A stretch of DNA of 64,000 bases from Paucidesulfovibrio gracilis DSM 16080 (GCF_900167125.1 NZ_FUYC01000001.1:1-64000), one strand, 5' to 3'. Counted from the first letter of the stretch, positions 27,331 to 36,490 are shown. Numbers and translations are program-made. The notes: a model not told the origin generated them from the sequence alone.

Positions 27331-28269
27331 TCACTGAAAACTGAGCACCGTATACCTGTCCACCCCGGCCAGTACAAAAGCATCGAAGACCACGGCCGCA
27401 ACCGCCAGCACCGTCCAAAACCAACGACGCCGGACAGCGGTCCAATCCGCCACCCGCTCGCGCAGAAGCAAAAACGCATTGGCCGCCACATAACACTCCA
27501 AGGCAAAGACAGGAAAACCAAGAAAACCGGGAACCGGCATCTCAAATATCTTCCAGTCACCCACAAATGGAATGTCGTACATCCATTTGGCTCCGGCCTG
27601 GGCGTTCCACAACTCCCACAAGCCGCCACAGATCAGTCCGGCAGTGAGCAAAAGCAGCAATCTGCGCGCATCTCCCCGCTCCCAATCAGCCAATAGGGAC
27701 CGTCCGCCGTTGCCGTGCACCCACGGCTCCAACAAAAAGACCAACGCGCCCCAAACCAAGGGGAAAAAGAAACGCGGCAACGCCATGGGCAGGATCAAAA
27801 ACGCCGCCCCGGTAAAGGCCAGCGGCAAGTGCAGCATTCGGGCGTCTTTGAGAGGAGGGACGGACGCGTCCCGGAACAGGCCGAACACATCCAGCAACCG
27901 GGCCGTGGCGAACAATGCGGGCAACACCGTGGCGTAGGACAGGCAATACCCTATCCAGCGCAAGGCCGCATCGGGAGGAAGTCCCACATACCGCCAATTG
28001 CCCAGACGAAAGTTGAGCAGCTCAAAAAACAGCCAAAGCGTCACGGACAAGGGCAGGAGCAGCAGCCAGTCCCGGGGGGTGTCATACAGGTCGGATTCAC
28101 CGCCTCGCATGGCTGGCAGCGACTCCACCGCAAAAATATACGGCCACCAGACAAAACAATAATACCACGTGGAAAACGGCTCCCATCCTCGGGAAGCCGC
28201 GATCCCGGCAAACAAAAAGACAACGACGGAGGCGACAAAAACAATGGTGGCCAATCCCTTTCGGGTCAT
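27331..28269 (-). CDS. Polytopic membrane protein of unknown function
   Basis: A 312-aa protein with about 8-9 hydrophobic segments and short loops. Notable conserved-looking motifs are WELWNAQAGAKWMYDIPFVG and KIFEMPVPGFLGFPVFALEC, which read like a recurring pair in membrane proteins of this bacterial group, but I cannot name the family. No signal peptidase site or catalytic motif is recognised. Its ATG overlaps the nadD stop (ATGA), so it is coupled to nadD. Confidence 0.8.
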   Translation of the reverse strand: MTRKGLATIVFVASVVVFLFAGIAASRGWEPFSTWYYCFVWWPYIFAVESLPAMRGGESDLYDTPRDWLLLLPLSVTLWLFFELLNFRLGNWRYVGLPPDAALRWIGYCLSYATVLPALFATARLLDVFGLFRDASVPPLKDARMLHLPLAFTGAAFLILPMALPRFFFPLVWGALVFLLEPWVHGNGGRSLLADWERGDARRLLLLLTAGLICGGLWELWNAQAGAKWMYDIPFVGDWKIFEMPVPGFLGFPVFALECYVAANAFLLLRERVADWTAVRRRWFWTVLAVAAVVFDAFVLAGVDRYTVLSFQ

Positions 28270-28967
28270 TCTTCCCCCGCGGCGGTTTGTGGACGGCCCC
28301 AGGCCTGGACAAACTCGGAGCCGTCTTCCTGGAGGGCGCGCTGCACCGCCGGAGGCACCAACAGGGAAAGGTCACGTCCTTGCAGCCAACGCTCCCGGAT
28401 ATCCCGGGCCTTGATTTCCAAACGGGGAACGGAAAGACATAGCAATCTGGCTCCAGAGGAGAACCGCCAGGACGGTTCCCGGCCCGAGGCAAGCTGCGTT
28501 GCATCGGGCCAGCGTTCTTCCACCAGGCGGGTCACAGGTTCAAAGCCGCTGCACCTGTCCCCCCCGCGATTCACGCACACGAGGTTGGCCAGCGCAGGAA
28601 TTTCCAATCCGTGCCGCCAAGTGGGAATTTCCAGCAGGGTGCCGGCTCCAAGGATAAAAAAACGCTCCTGCGGTGGTGTGGGATAGCACTCCAGCGTGTC
28701 GCACGTATACGAAGGCCCGCTCCGCTCTCCTTCAATGGGGTTGGCCCGCAGGCCGTGAATGCCTTCCACGGCCAACTCGCACAGCCCCAACCGGATATCA
28801 AAAGGCAGCAATCCCTTCATCGGCTTATGGGGCGGAATGGAAGCGGGGACGAGATCCACCCGTTCCAATCGCAGCCGCTCCAGCACCTCCAGCGCCATGC
28901 GCACATGGCCCGTGTGTACCGGGTTGAAACTCCCGCCGAGTATTCCCACACCTTGTCGAGGCTCCAT
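28266..28967 (-). CDS. nadD: Nicotinate-nucleotide adenylyltransferase
   Basis: Forms deamido-NAD from nicotinate mononucleotide and ATP. The 233-aa product has the nucleotidyltransferase motif GILGGSFNPVHTGHVRMAL, the substrate region LVPASIPPHKP and SGPSYTCDTLE (TxDTL). The C-terminal ISSTxxR motif is replaced by KARDIRERW, a divergence worth noting. I chose the ATG at 28967, with AGGAGG upstream. It is followed by the overlapping membrane-protein gene and lies 110 nt after the last gene of the signalling operon. Confidence 0.9.
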   Translation of the reverse strand: MEPRQGVGILGGSFNPVHTGHVRMALEVLERLRLERVDLVPASIPPHKPMKGLLPFDIRLGLCELAVEGIHGLRANPIEGERSGPSYTCDTLECYPTPPQERFFILGAGTLLEIPTWRHGLEIPALANLVCVNRGGDRCSGFEPVTRLVEERWPDATQLASGREPSWRFSSGARLLCLSVPRLEIKARDIRERWLQGRDLSLLVPPAVQRALQEDGSEFVQAWGRPQTAAGEE

Positions 28968-29077
28968 CGGACTTCCTCCTGTATCATCAATCCCCGTCCA
29001 ATGAAGACTATACGCCGGGCTTCGTCCCGATTCAACCATAGAACACGGGCTTTTCCCTCTCCTGAAGCAGGACCGGC

Positions 29078-29500
29078 TCAGGCGTCCACACGGGTCAGGT
29101 CGTCCATGTCCACGTCACCCTGTTCCAAACGTTTTTCAAGATGCGCCTGCCGGACCTTTTTCACCAATGTTTCCGTGGGACACGGTTTGATCAAATAGTC
29201 AAAAACACCGTGAGACATCATCTCCATGGCATCATTCACCGAGGCATGGCCCGAAAGCACGACCACCTGCGCGTCCACGCCCAACGCCTCCATGCCCTCA
29301 AAGACGGCCCGCCCGTCCATTTCCGGCATCTTCATATCCAGCAGCACCACGTCGAACTCTGCTTCAGCCAGCAGATCCAACGCCCCGGCACCGTCGTGCA
29401 CTCCCTGAGCCTCCATTCCCTGCCGGTTCAACAGGCGGACCATATTTTCGCAAAACCGTTCCTCGTCATCCACAACCAACACACGGATTTTCGTCTCCAT
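29078..29500 (-). CDS. Single-domain response regulator (REC-5)
   Basis: A 140-aa receiver with no output domain: acidic pair DDE at 11-13, phosphoacceptor Asp55 (LLDMKMPEMDG), switch Thr/Ser in VLSGHAS and Lys in LIKPCPT. A short Asp/Glu-rich tail follows. The ATG at 29500 has GGGAGG upstream and lies 2 nt past the kinase stop. It is the last gene of the large operon and the likely partner of the kinase just upstream. With no DNA-binding domain it must act through protein contact or a relay. Confidence 0.93.
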   Translation of the reverse strand: METKIRVLVVDDEERFCENMVRLLNRQGMEAQGVHDGAGALDLLAEAEFDVVLLDMKMPEMDGRAVFEGMEALGVDAQVVVLSGHASVNDAMEMMSHGVFDYLIKPCPTETLVKKVRQAHLEKRLEQGDVDMDDLTRVDA

Positions 29501-29502
29501 GA

Positions 29503-30456
29503 TCAATCCTCCCGTTGCGTGAGTGACGGCAGGCGCACGATGAACTCCGCACCCCTGCCCCGTTCGCTTTCCACGGCCAGGGTTCCGCCCAACTCGTTGA
29601 CAATGCGAAGGCAGATGGACAATCCCAGTCCGGTTCCCTTGCCCGGTTCCTTGGTGGTGAAAAACGGGTTAAAAATTTTCTCCAGGTGTTCCCGGGCAAT
29701 TCCCGGTCCGGTGTCCCGAATCCTCATCTCCACCCCGTCACCATCGAGATGCCGAGTCGCAATGGTGATGCGCCCGTCCCCGCCCATGGCCTGGGCAGCA
29801 TTGTTCAACAAGTTGAGCACCACCTGCCGTACCAGAGGCGGGTCTGTGCAAACGTTCGGCGGCGGCTCCGCGTACTCTCGCTCGATAAAAATTTCCTTGT
29901 TACGAATCTCCAACTCCACCAGCCGAACCATGTCGTCTATGAGCTGGTTCATATCCGTCTGCTGAATCACGGCCTCCCGTTTGCGGGCAAAATCAAGCAT
30001 TCCCCGCGTAATGTGGCAGCAGCGGTCCACCTGTCGTGTGATTTCTCCCAGACAGTCCACCACGTCATCCCGATCTTCCATCCGTTCAAATGTGGCACGG
30101 GGTAAAAGCATTTCCATCAGCTCCACTTCCTGAGCGATCACGGCAAGGGGATTGTTGATCTCATGGGCCACCCCGGCGGACAATTCGCCCAGGGCGGAAA
30201 GCTTTTGCGACTGTATCAACTGCTCGTTGAGCACGCGGATTTCGCGACGACTGCCCGCGAGATCCCACCACAGACGAAAGCCCAGCAGCGCCAGGGCCAC
30301 GGCACACCCCACAGCGATGAGCAGTCCGCAACGCCCCCCAACCTCCAGGGCGGCCAGGGCCACCAAGAAGACCACGGCAGGAGCCACATACCGCTCCACA
30401 ATCAGCAGCGAGTGCAACCAACCGGGCTGTCCGGTCCGGACCACGGACGCGGTCAT
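29503..30456 (-). CDS. Membrane histidine kinase without large sensor domain
   Basis: A 317-aa kinase: two N-terminal membrane helices (APAVVFLVALAALEV and LLIAVGCAVALALLGFRLWW), a coiled linker, HisKA with His98 in ELSAGVAHEINNPLAVI, and HATPase with N box (LLNNAAQAMG), G1 (DTGPGIA), F box (FNPFFTTKEPGKGTGLGL) and G2. There is almost no periplasmic part, so it may sense through its membrane helices or a partner such as the transporter or YIP1 protein of the same operon. It overlaps the preceding receiver gene (ATGA). Confidence 0.94.
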   Translation of the reverse strand: MTASVVRTGQPGWLHSLLIVERYVAPAVVFLVALAALEVGGRCGLLIAVGCAVALALLGFRLWWDLAGSRREIRVLNEQLIQSQKLSALGELSAGVAHEINNPLAVIAQEVELMEMLLPRATFERMEDRDDVVDCLGEITRQVDRCCHITRGMLDFARKREAVIQQTDMNQLIDDMVRLVELEIRNKEIFIEREYAEPPPNVCTDPPLVRQVVLNLLNNAAQAMGGDGRITIATRHLDGDGVEMRIRDTGPGIAREHLEKIFNPFFTTKEPGKGTGLGLSICLRIVNELGGTLAVESERGRGAEFIVRLPSLTQRED

Positions 30457-30845
30457 GGCTGCCGCCCACGGTTCAACCTGGAACGCTCGTACGCCTTGAG
30501 AATTCGACCCAACAAATCCTCGATTTTGAACGGCTTGAGCACGTAATCATAAGCCCCCAGACTGATGCCCTGGATGCCGGATTTCACGGACCCATGGCCC
30601 GTAAGCATGATCACTTCCACATGCGGGTGCCGCTTTTTGATCTCCTGAAGGGTTTCCAGGCCGTCCATACCCGGCATCTTCACGTCCAGCACCACCACGT
30701 CAATATCGTTGGACCGCAGGTATTCCAGCGCCTCCTGGCCGCTGTTCACCCCCCGCACATCCAGGTTGCGCATCAGGAAACGCTTGACGAAAAGCTTCAC
30801 GAAGTCTTGCTCGTCGTCCACAACCAACACCTTGACCTTGCTCAT
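30453..30845 (-). CDS. Single-domain response regulator (REC-4)
   Basis: A 130-aa receiver: DDE at 10-12, Asp54 in VVLDVKMPGMDG, Thr in MLTGHGS and Lys in VLKPFKI. No output domain. I set the start at ATG 30845 (MSKVKVLVVDD); the longer open frame lies over the end of the upstream kinase. Flanked by kinases on both sides (37 nt after one, overlapping the other), so cognate partnership is ambiguous. Confidence 0.92.
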   Translation of the reverse strand: MSKVKVLVVDDEQDFVKLFVKRFLMRNLDVRGVNSGQEALEYLRSNDIDVVVLDVKMPGMDGLETLQEIKKRHPHVEVIMLTGHGSVKSGIQGISLGAYDYVLKPFKIEDLLGRILKAYERSRLNRGRQP

Positions 30846-30882
30846 GCTACCCGCCTTGTTTCCATCGTGTTCGTGCTCCGGC

Positions 30883-32520
30883 CTAGGCAGGCAGATGCAC
30901 CGTGAACGTGGCGCCCCGCCCAGGCTCGCTCTCCGCGTTGATCCGGCCTCCCAACCGCTCCACAATGCCGTAGGTGATGGAAAGCCCCAGTCCCGTCCCC
31001 TCCCCCACTTTTTTGGTGGAGAAAAACGGATCAAAAATCTTGTGTATCAATTGGGGATCGATTCCCGGTCCCGTATCGCTCACGCTGAAGCTCACTTCCC
31101 CGCTGCCGGTTCCGGTTCGCACCTGGATGGAACCGTCGCGCCCCACAGCGTCAATGGCGTTTTCAAGCAGATTGAGCACGACCTGCTGCACCTGGGTGGC
31201 GTCCGTGTTGATCAGGGGCAGATCCGGGGCGTATTCTCGTTGAATGATGATATTGCGGTGCATGGCTTCGTTGGCCAAAAAAGAAATGGTCCCTTCCACC
31301 AATGCGCCCACATCCACATTCTCCTGCACAGGCTCCATACGCCGGGCAAAACCGAGCATGCGGTGGGTCACTGTTTTGGCCCGCTCCACATGCCGATCAA
31401 TATCCCGTGCCGCTTCTTCGATTTCCTCAAAATGCTTCAGGCATTCCGGATCCTCATCCGTCAGCAAATCCGTGATCCAGCCCGCGGCCTCACGGATCAA
31501 CGTCAGAGGATTGTTGACCTCATGGGCTACCCCGGCGGCCATCTTGCCCAGGGCCGCGAGCTTGCTGGACTGCATTAGATTCACATCCGCCGCCGCCTTT
31601 TCACGGTCCGCCCGTTCCACTTTGGCGACAATGCTCCGAGTGGTTAAAAACGCGCCCGCAAAGATCACCACCACCCCGCCCAGCACCAAAAACAGAGCAA
31701 TGGAACGAACGGTCAGCAAGGGGGACATCTCCTCGCTGGGGTCTTCGGAAATGACCAATTTCCAGTCCATGGTCCGCAAGGGAACAATTCCTGCCAACTC
31801 CCGTCGCTCATGGCTCGGCAGATCCAAAATCGTCAGCTCGTTGATGCCCTCTACGGGCAGGAAGCAGCGCTCCAACGCGGGCGGACCGAACCGGGACGGA
31901 GTTTGCAGCACTCCCTCCCCATTCACGAGATAGGCATCGCCGCGTCTGCCGAGCTGCACACTCTGCACCAGCCTGTTGAACACTTCGGAATCAATGGTCG
32001 CCCGCAAAATCCAGCTCTGATCTCCATCCCGGCGCAGCACAGCGATGATGAAATGGGGATAATTGCGAAAGCCCATAAACACGTCGGAGACATACACCCC
32101 CTTCAGCGTGACCTGATGGAACCAGTCCTCATCCGCGTAGTTGGCGCCAACCAGATCATACGGTCCGGCGTAGGCCACGTGGCGGCCATCGCTGCCAATG
32201 ACACCCAGATCAATGAACGAAGCCGATCCCGTGCGGATGGTGCCGAAAAGTTCCGACAAAAACGTCTGGTCGCCCATTTCCGACAAGGTATGCGTATACG
32301 CGAGGTTGCGGACCTGGGCGATGCGCTCCTGCAGAAACATGTCCACGGCGTACCGCTTGTTTTCAATCATAATCCGCAGGTTGGACGTAACTTTTTCCTC
32401 ATAGGTACGGCTGAACCGGGAATTGATGAATGAGCCGAGCGCCACTACCGGGATGAGTGAAAAGCAGACGATCACTCCGATGAACTTCCACCGCAAAATG
32501 CCGTATCCTCTGGCGTCCAT
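30883..32520 (-). CDS. dCache sensor histidine kinase
   Basis: A 545-aa membrane kinase. A membrane helix (IGVIVCFSLIPVVALGSFI) leads into a periplasmic double Cache domain (about 40-285) with the stretch VAYAGPYDLVGANY then YVSDVFMGFRNYPHF; a second helix follows (about 270-300). The cytoplasmic part has HisKA with His333 (MAAGVAHEVNNPLTLI) and a complete HATPase (LLENAIDAVG, DTGPGID, FDPFFSTKKVGEGTGLGL). The sensor closely resembles that of the kinase at 40052-41794, so the two are paralogues likely reading related ligands. It starts 3 nt after the PPDK-like gene. Confidence 0.95.
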   Translation of the reverse strand: MDARGYGILRWKFIGVIVCFSLIPVVALGSFINSRFSRTYEEKVTSNLRIMIENKRYAVDMFLQERIAQVRNLAYTHTLSEMGDQTFLSELFGTIRTGSASFIDLGVIGSDGRHVAYAGPYDLVGANYADEDWFHQVTLKGVYVSDVFMGFRNYPHFIIAVLRRDGDQSWILRATIDSEVFNRLVQSVQLGRRGDAYLVNGEGVLQTPSRFGPPALERCFLPVEGINELTILDLPSHERRELAGIVPLRTMDWKLVISEDPSEEMSPLLTVRSIALFLVLGGVVVIFAGAFLTTRSIVAKVERADREKAAADVNLMQSSKLAALGKMAAGVAHEVNNPLTLIREAAGWITDLLTDEDPECLKHFEEIEEAARDIDRHVERAKTVTHRMLGFARRMEPVQENVDVGALVEGTISFLANEAMHRNIIIQREYAPDLPLINTDATQVQQVVLNLLENAIDAVGRDGSIQVRTGTGSGEVSFSVSDTGPGIDPQLIHKIFDPFFSTKKVGEGTGLGLSITYGIVERLGGRINAESEPGRGATFTVHLPA

Positions 32521-32523
32521 GGC

Positions 32524-35199
32524 TCATTCTCCCTGCGTTGCCTCATGGTCGTTGCCGTTGCGGAACGATTCCGCAATGGTTTGCAAATCCCGCCGTATCC
32601 GCTCCGCCACCCGGGCGACCCCGGCGGAATCTCCCATGACCATGTCCAGCTGCCGCGTGTGGATCACCAGATATCCCACCATGCGAAGCAATTCGGCCAT
32701 CTGCGTCGCTTCGGCCACTTCCAGACGCGCATACAGAGCGTCGTCCTTCAGCTCCACCAAAAACGAATGTTCCTCCAGCACCTCCCCAACCAAGCGCGCC
32801 CGGGCCACACGGCGCTCCCGATCCGCGCCCCCGCCCTTGAACTGGAAAATCACGTAATTTTCCTCGGGGTCATCACCCAGAACAGCTTCCACTGTGCTGA
32901 AATGGTAGCCAAAACGGGATTGCAGGGAACAATACTCCCGAGTGATCAAGAAATAATTTCGCACCGCGTAGGGACATGCGGCCCCTTCCGCCAATCCGGG
33001 ATCCGAGGCGGACCGCACCATAATGGAGACCAGTCCCCCGGCATCCACAGCAGGCGGTCCTTCCCAGGATATGGCCCGCATGCCCTCCCAAAGAGCCAGC
33101 ATGGGACGGGATCGCACCAGGGAAAAATCCACGGTTTTTTGCCGCCCATCCGGGGAGGACGGGTCAGCCGTCGCAAGTCCGTTCTCCAGATCCACGACCC
33201 AATATTGTAACGGCACCCCATCCACCAGACGACGGCTCACGCCGCGTTCCAGCGCTGTTCGCGGCTCCGCGCCAAACATCTCCCGAACACCCATTTCGTG
33301 GCAGTAGCGCAACACGTCGTGCAGGGTTCGACAATTATTCGGCGCAAAGGATCGCGCATCAGGGTTATCCAAGTGCAACGGCGTTAAATGCTCCAAAACG
33401 GTTTCCAAACATTGATGGACCGCACTGCCAAACAAAACGCCCTGTGCGGGGCCGCGCCTGGTTACGATCTCCACCTGTCCAGAAAACACGGCTCCATGGT
33501 CCGCATCCACCGTGACAACTCGTTCCTGTTCCTGCATGGGAGAAAGCACTGTCAGGGCATCCGGCACGGAAAACAGGGCCGGGATACCGTATTCCCGGGC
33601 CACACAAGCCAAATGCCCGGCCGAAGAGCCGTGCTCCGTAATAACGGCGCAGGCGCGGGACAAGAGCGGCGCCCAGCGGGGCCGCGCACTCCGCGCCACC
33701 ATCACCGCACCGGGAGGAAACTGAAGCGCGTCCGCATCGCTCCGCACAATGACCACAGGACCGGAAGCCGCACCCGAAGACGCGGGAACGCCACCGCACA
33801 GCAACGGATCCGGCAAGTCCACCGCTGCGGGCACACCCTCGTCCTCCTCTTCTCCATCGTCGGCCTGCGATTGCGCGAAATGCATGTCCCGGCATTGCAA
33901 AAGCACCACCGCACCATCCTCACGAATGGTCCACTCCACATCCTGGGGCGCGTCAAAAATCTTTTCCAAGCGCATTCCCAAACCGGCCAATGCAGCGGCC
34001 TGTTCATCCGTAATACTTGGTTGTCCCTGCTCCGAGGGCGGCAACTCCGACGCAACCGTCCCTTCCCCGTCATGGCAATCGGTCCGCTGCTCCTTGTGCC
34101 CTATCTCACGGCAAACCATTCGACGGCCTTTTCGGGTCACGGAAAACCGGTCACAGGCGGCCGCACCGTCCACAATGGCCTGCGGTAATCCAGGCACTGC
34201 GCTGATGACCACGGTATCCGCATCGGGTTCCAAGGGGTCGCGAGTATAGACCACCCCCCCGGCACGCGCCCGGACCATTTCCATGCAACCCACAGACATA
34301 TCAACGTCGCAATCGCGAATCCCGCGATGCAGCCGGTAAGCCATGGCTGATGGACCATATTTGCTCGCCACCACAGCCTTGAAGGCCTCGGCCACGTTTT
34401 CCGGCCGCACGTTCAGCTCCGTATGAAACTGTCCGGCAAAGGATGCTCCCGGCACATCCTCTCCCAAGGCGGAGGAGCGCACGGCCAAGCGTAGCGGCTC
34501 GGGCGACAACGCCTGCATCCGCGCCAGTTCTTCATTCATATCCCGCAACAAACCGGCCGGGATCGTGGCCCCCTGCACCATGCCACGCAATTGGGAACTG
34601 AGGGCGTACAACGCTTCCAAATTTCCGAGATCCGCCATCTGCAAAAGCCGGTCGATCTCACCGGGAAGGTCGTTGCGTTCCAGGAACCGACGACACGCCG
34701 AAGCCGTGATAACGAATCCCTCGGGGATACGGACTCCCAAGCGCTGCCGCGCCTCGCCCAACCGGGCCAATTTCCCTCCGGTTTCATTCGCGTCCACCCG
34801 GGTCAACCGCTCCACGGCCAAAACATTATTGGACCGATTGACCGGCTCGGGCCTGCGCAAAACCGAATCCACGGCCATCCGAATCTGCTTCAACGATACA
34901 AACAAGTCTTCATAGGGACCGGGAACCATGCGGTTCAACTGGCGCACCATCTGAAATCCGGCCATCAGCGCACGGACGGACAGCGCCCGGATTCTGGCCA
35001 TGCCGAACGGGGACTCCGCCCGGCGCAGTTCCTCCAACTCCGCCAGAGCGGACAAGGCTTCATGATTGGCCTTGACCAGCAGACGGAAACTCCGGCAACG
35101 CACCCGGTACTCCTCACGCAATTCCGCCAGCTGCCTTGCCCCGCGTTCACGGGTGCCGCGTCCGAGAAACCGGCGTATGGCCAAGAGTGCCGTCCCCAT
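32524..35199 (-). CDS. PEP-synthase/PPDK-like phosphotransfer protein lacking the PEP barrel
   Basis: An 891-aa protein. Residues 1-115 are helical and charged. A PPDK/PpsA-type ATP-grasp domain spans about 120-445 (GGKLARLGEARQRLG, IPEGFVITASA, VRSSALGEDVPGASFAGQF with Arg241, GGVVYTRDPLEPD, DVEWTIREDGAVVLLQCRD). The phosphohistidine swivelling domain spans about 460-600 with catalytic His529 in ITEHGSSAGHLACVAREYG. The PEP/pyruvate-binding TIM barrel that should follow is absent. Instead residues 610-891 form a different domain (CRTLHDVLRYCHEMGVREMFG near its start) of unknown function. So ATP-driven autophosphorylation of His529 looks feasible, while the phosphoryl acceptor is unknown. It is embedded between a receiver (12 nt) and a kinase (3 nt). 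Confidence 0.88.
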   Translation of the reverse strand: MGTALLAIRRFLGRGTRERGARQLAELREEYRVRCRSFRLLVKANHEALSALAELEELRRAESPFGMARIRALSVRALMAGFQMVRQLNRMVPGPYEDLFVSLKQIRMAVDSVLRRPEPVNRSNNVLAVERLTRVDANETGGKLARLGEARQRLGVRIPEGFVITASACRRFLERNDLPGEIDRLLQMADLGNLEALYALSSQLRGMVQGATIPAGLLRDMNEELARMQALSPEPLRLAVRSSALGEDVPGASFAGQFHTELNVRPENVAEAFKAVVASKYGPSAMAYRLHRGIRDCDVDMSVGCMEMVRARAGGVVYTRDPLEPDADTVVISAVPGLPQAIVDGAAACDRFSVTRKGRRMVCREIGHKEQRTDCHDGEGTVASELPPSEQGQPSITDEQAAALAGLGMRLEKIFDAPQDVEWTIREDGAVVLLQCRDMHFAQSQADDGEEEDEGVPAAVDLPDPLLCGGVPASSGAASGPVVIVRSDADALQFPPGAVMVARSARPRWAPLLSRACAVITEHGSSAGHLACVAREYGIPALFSVPDALTVLSPMQEQERVVTVDADHGAVFSGQVEIVTRRGPAQGVLFGSAVHQCLETVLEHLTPLHLDNPDARSFAPNNCRTLHDVLRYCHEMGVREMFGAEPRTALERGVSRRLVDGVPLQYWVVDLENGLATADPSSPDGRQKTVDFSLVRSRPMLALWEGMRAISWEGPPAVDAGGLVSIMVRSASDPGLAEGAACPYAVRNYFLITREYCSLQSRFGYHFSTVEAVLGDDPEENYVIFQFKGGGADRERRVARARLVGEVLEEHSFLVELKDDALYARLEVAEATQMAELLRMVGYLVIHTRQLDMVMGDSAGVARVAERIRRDLQTIAESFRNGNDHEATQGE

Positions 35200-35211
35200 G
35201 TTCTCCTCCCG

Positions 35212-35589
35212 TCAGTTCCGAGTGGAACAACGTGCAGCGTCGCGTATTTTGGCGAACAATTCGTCAAACGCCACAGGCTTGATCATGTAATCAAACGCTC
35301 CCAATTCCATTCCCGTAAACGCGGAAGCCGTATCCGCATGGCCGGTGAGCAAAATAACGGCCAAATCCGGAAACCGCTCCTTAAGGCGACGCAAGGTCTC
35401 AATGCCGTCCATGCCGGGCATTCGGACATCCAACACCACGGCATCGAATGTCCCGTGTTCCAGTAAATCCAGAGCCTGCCGTCCGGACTCCGCCGTGGTC
35501 ACCAACACACCGCGTCGGGCCATTCGCCGGGTCACCAGGGTCAGAAATTCCGACTCATCATCCACCAACAACAACCGCATCTCTTGCAC
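35212..35589 (-). CDS. Single-domain response regulator (REC-3)
   Basis: A 125-aa receiver: DDE at 10-12, Asp54 in VVLDVRMPGMDG, Thr in LLTGHAD, Lys in MIKPVAF. No output domain. I chose the GTG at 35589, 8 nt after GAAGGAG; the ATG three codons later has no ribosome site. It lies 12 nt ahead of the PPDK-like gene and 23 nt after the YIP1 gene, with no kinase adjacent, which suggests it may act on or with the PPDK-like protein (inference). Confidence 0.92.
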   Translation of the reverse strand: MQEMRLLLVDDESEFLTLVTRRMARRGVLVTTAESGRQALDLLEHGTFDAVVLDVRMPGMDGIETLRRLKERFPDLAVILLTGHADTASAFTGMELGAFDYMIKPVAFDELFAKIRDAARCSTRN

Positions 35590-35612
35590 GGCCAACACTC
35601 CTTCGCCGGTCG

Positions 35613-36215
35613 TTAACCGGCCAAGCCGCCCTGCAGGTCCATAAGCACGGGCAGAGCCGACCACATCAGCAGCAGGAACAAAATGACGGTCAACACAACG
35701 GCAAACACGGACTGCCAGGGCCGCAGGCCACAGGCCTTGGTCAGCCCAACGCAGACCAGCAGTGCGCGAATCGGTTCGGTGAACACCTGCAACGCCGGAA
35801 TCCAGGAAACGGGCATGACCGTACCCGAGGCAAAGGCCACAATGGTGAACACACGCTTAAAGGTGGTTCCCGCTCCCAGAAACATGTTCATGACCAAAAG
35901 GCACAAGAAAGCCAGCAACGCGGGCAGAGCCATGGCATTGATCATCAGAATCCCGGCCATGGCCAACTTGTGGTTGAAAAAATAGGTGACGCTGACCATG
36001 GTATGGAACAATGCGGCAAGCGCCAGATATCGCCAGGCATTGCGATAATTTTGCGGCGTATCCTCCAATCCGGCAAAGAAAATCCGTGGGGCGCGTACAA
36101 TTTCCGTCATGGTGGTGAAAAACCGTCTGGTATCCAAGGGCGAGGTATCGGCTTCCACGCGGCGTTCGCTTTCCGTCCCCGGATCGGCTTTAAGAGCAAG
36201 GCCTTGCCGGGTCAT
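35613..36215 (-). CDS. YIP1-family membrane protein
   Basis: A 200-aa protein: a soluble N-terminal part (about 1-60, with TEIVRAPRIFFAGL) and five membrane helices, in the pattern of the YIP1 domain (DxFxxxxxP, here replaced by the APRIFF region; FGSGTVMPVSWIPAL-like loop ASGTVMPVSWIPALQVFTEP). Bacterial YIP1 proteins have no settled function. Its ATG overlaps the stop of the small membrane-protein gene (ATGA), so both are made together, probably as a membrane complex with the transporter. Confidence 0.8.
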   Translation of the reverse strand: MTRQGLALKADPGTESERRVEADTSPLDTRRFFTTMTEIVRAPRIFFAGLEDTPQNYRNAWRYLALAALFHTMVSVTYFFNHKLAMAGILMINAMALPALLAFLCLLVMNMFLGAGTTFKRVFTIVAFASGTVMPVSWIPALQVFTEPIRALLVCVGLTKACGLRPWQSVFAVVLTVILFLLLMWSALPVLMDLQGGLAG

Positions 36216-36406
36216 GACCCACCTCCGAACACGCCCACTCCTTCCACCACGCCGAGCACCAACATGGCCACCGTGAGCAGAAAAAAGAACATCCGTTCCG
36301 TGCGCCTGGTGAAATAGATCCGGCCGTTTTCATACCGAAACAACGGCTGCTTTTCGCCGGTTCCTTCCATGGGAGCCGCATCGCTGGTTTTGTCCTGACG
36401 CTGCAT
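36212..36406 (-). CDS. Small single-span membrane protein (64 aa)
   Basis: A 64-aa peptide: a polar N-terminus (about 1-37, with LFRYENGRIYFTRRTERM) and one C-terminal membrane helix (FFFLLTVAMLVLGVVEGVG). The ATG at 36406 has AAGGGGG upstream. It sits between the DASS transporter and the overlapping YIP1 gene. I do not recognise a family; an accessory subunit of the transporter is a reasonable guess. Confidence 0.75.
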   Translation of the reverse strand: MQRQDKTSDAAPMEGTGEKQPLFRYENGRIYFTRRTERMFFFLLTVAMLVLGVVEGVGVFGGGS

Positions 36407-36443
36407 GGTATTCCCCCTTGTTTTTCGTGGGTTGTTTTCCAGG

Positions 36444-36470
36444 CCCGGCGGCCCATAACGGACCGCCGGG
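36444..36470. repeat. GC-rich hairpin after the DASS gene
   Basis: CCCGGCGG and CCGCCGGG arms form an 8-bp stem with an 11-nt loop, 20 nt past the transporter stop. On the minus strand an A-run precedes and no U-run follows, so it is not a standard terminator for this operon. On the plus strand T6 follows. It may set a higher level of transporter mRNA than of the downstream genes. Confidence 0.55.
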
Positions 36471-36490
36471 GGATTTTTTATTCAACGGGG

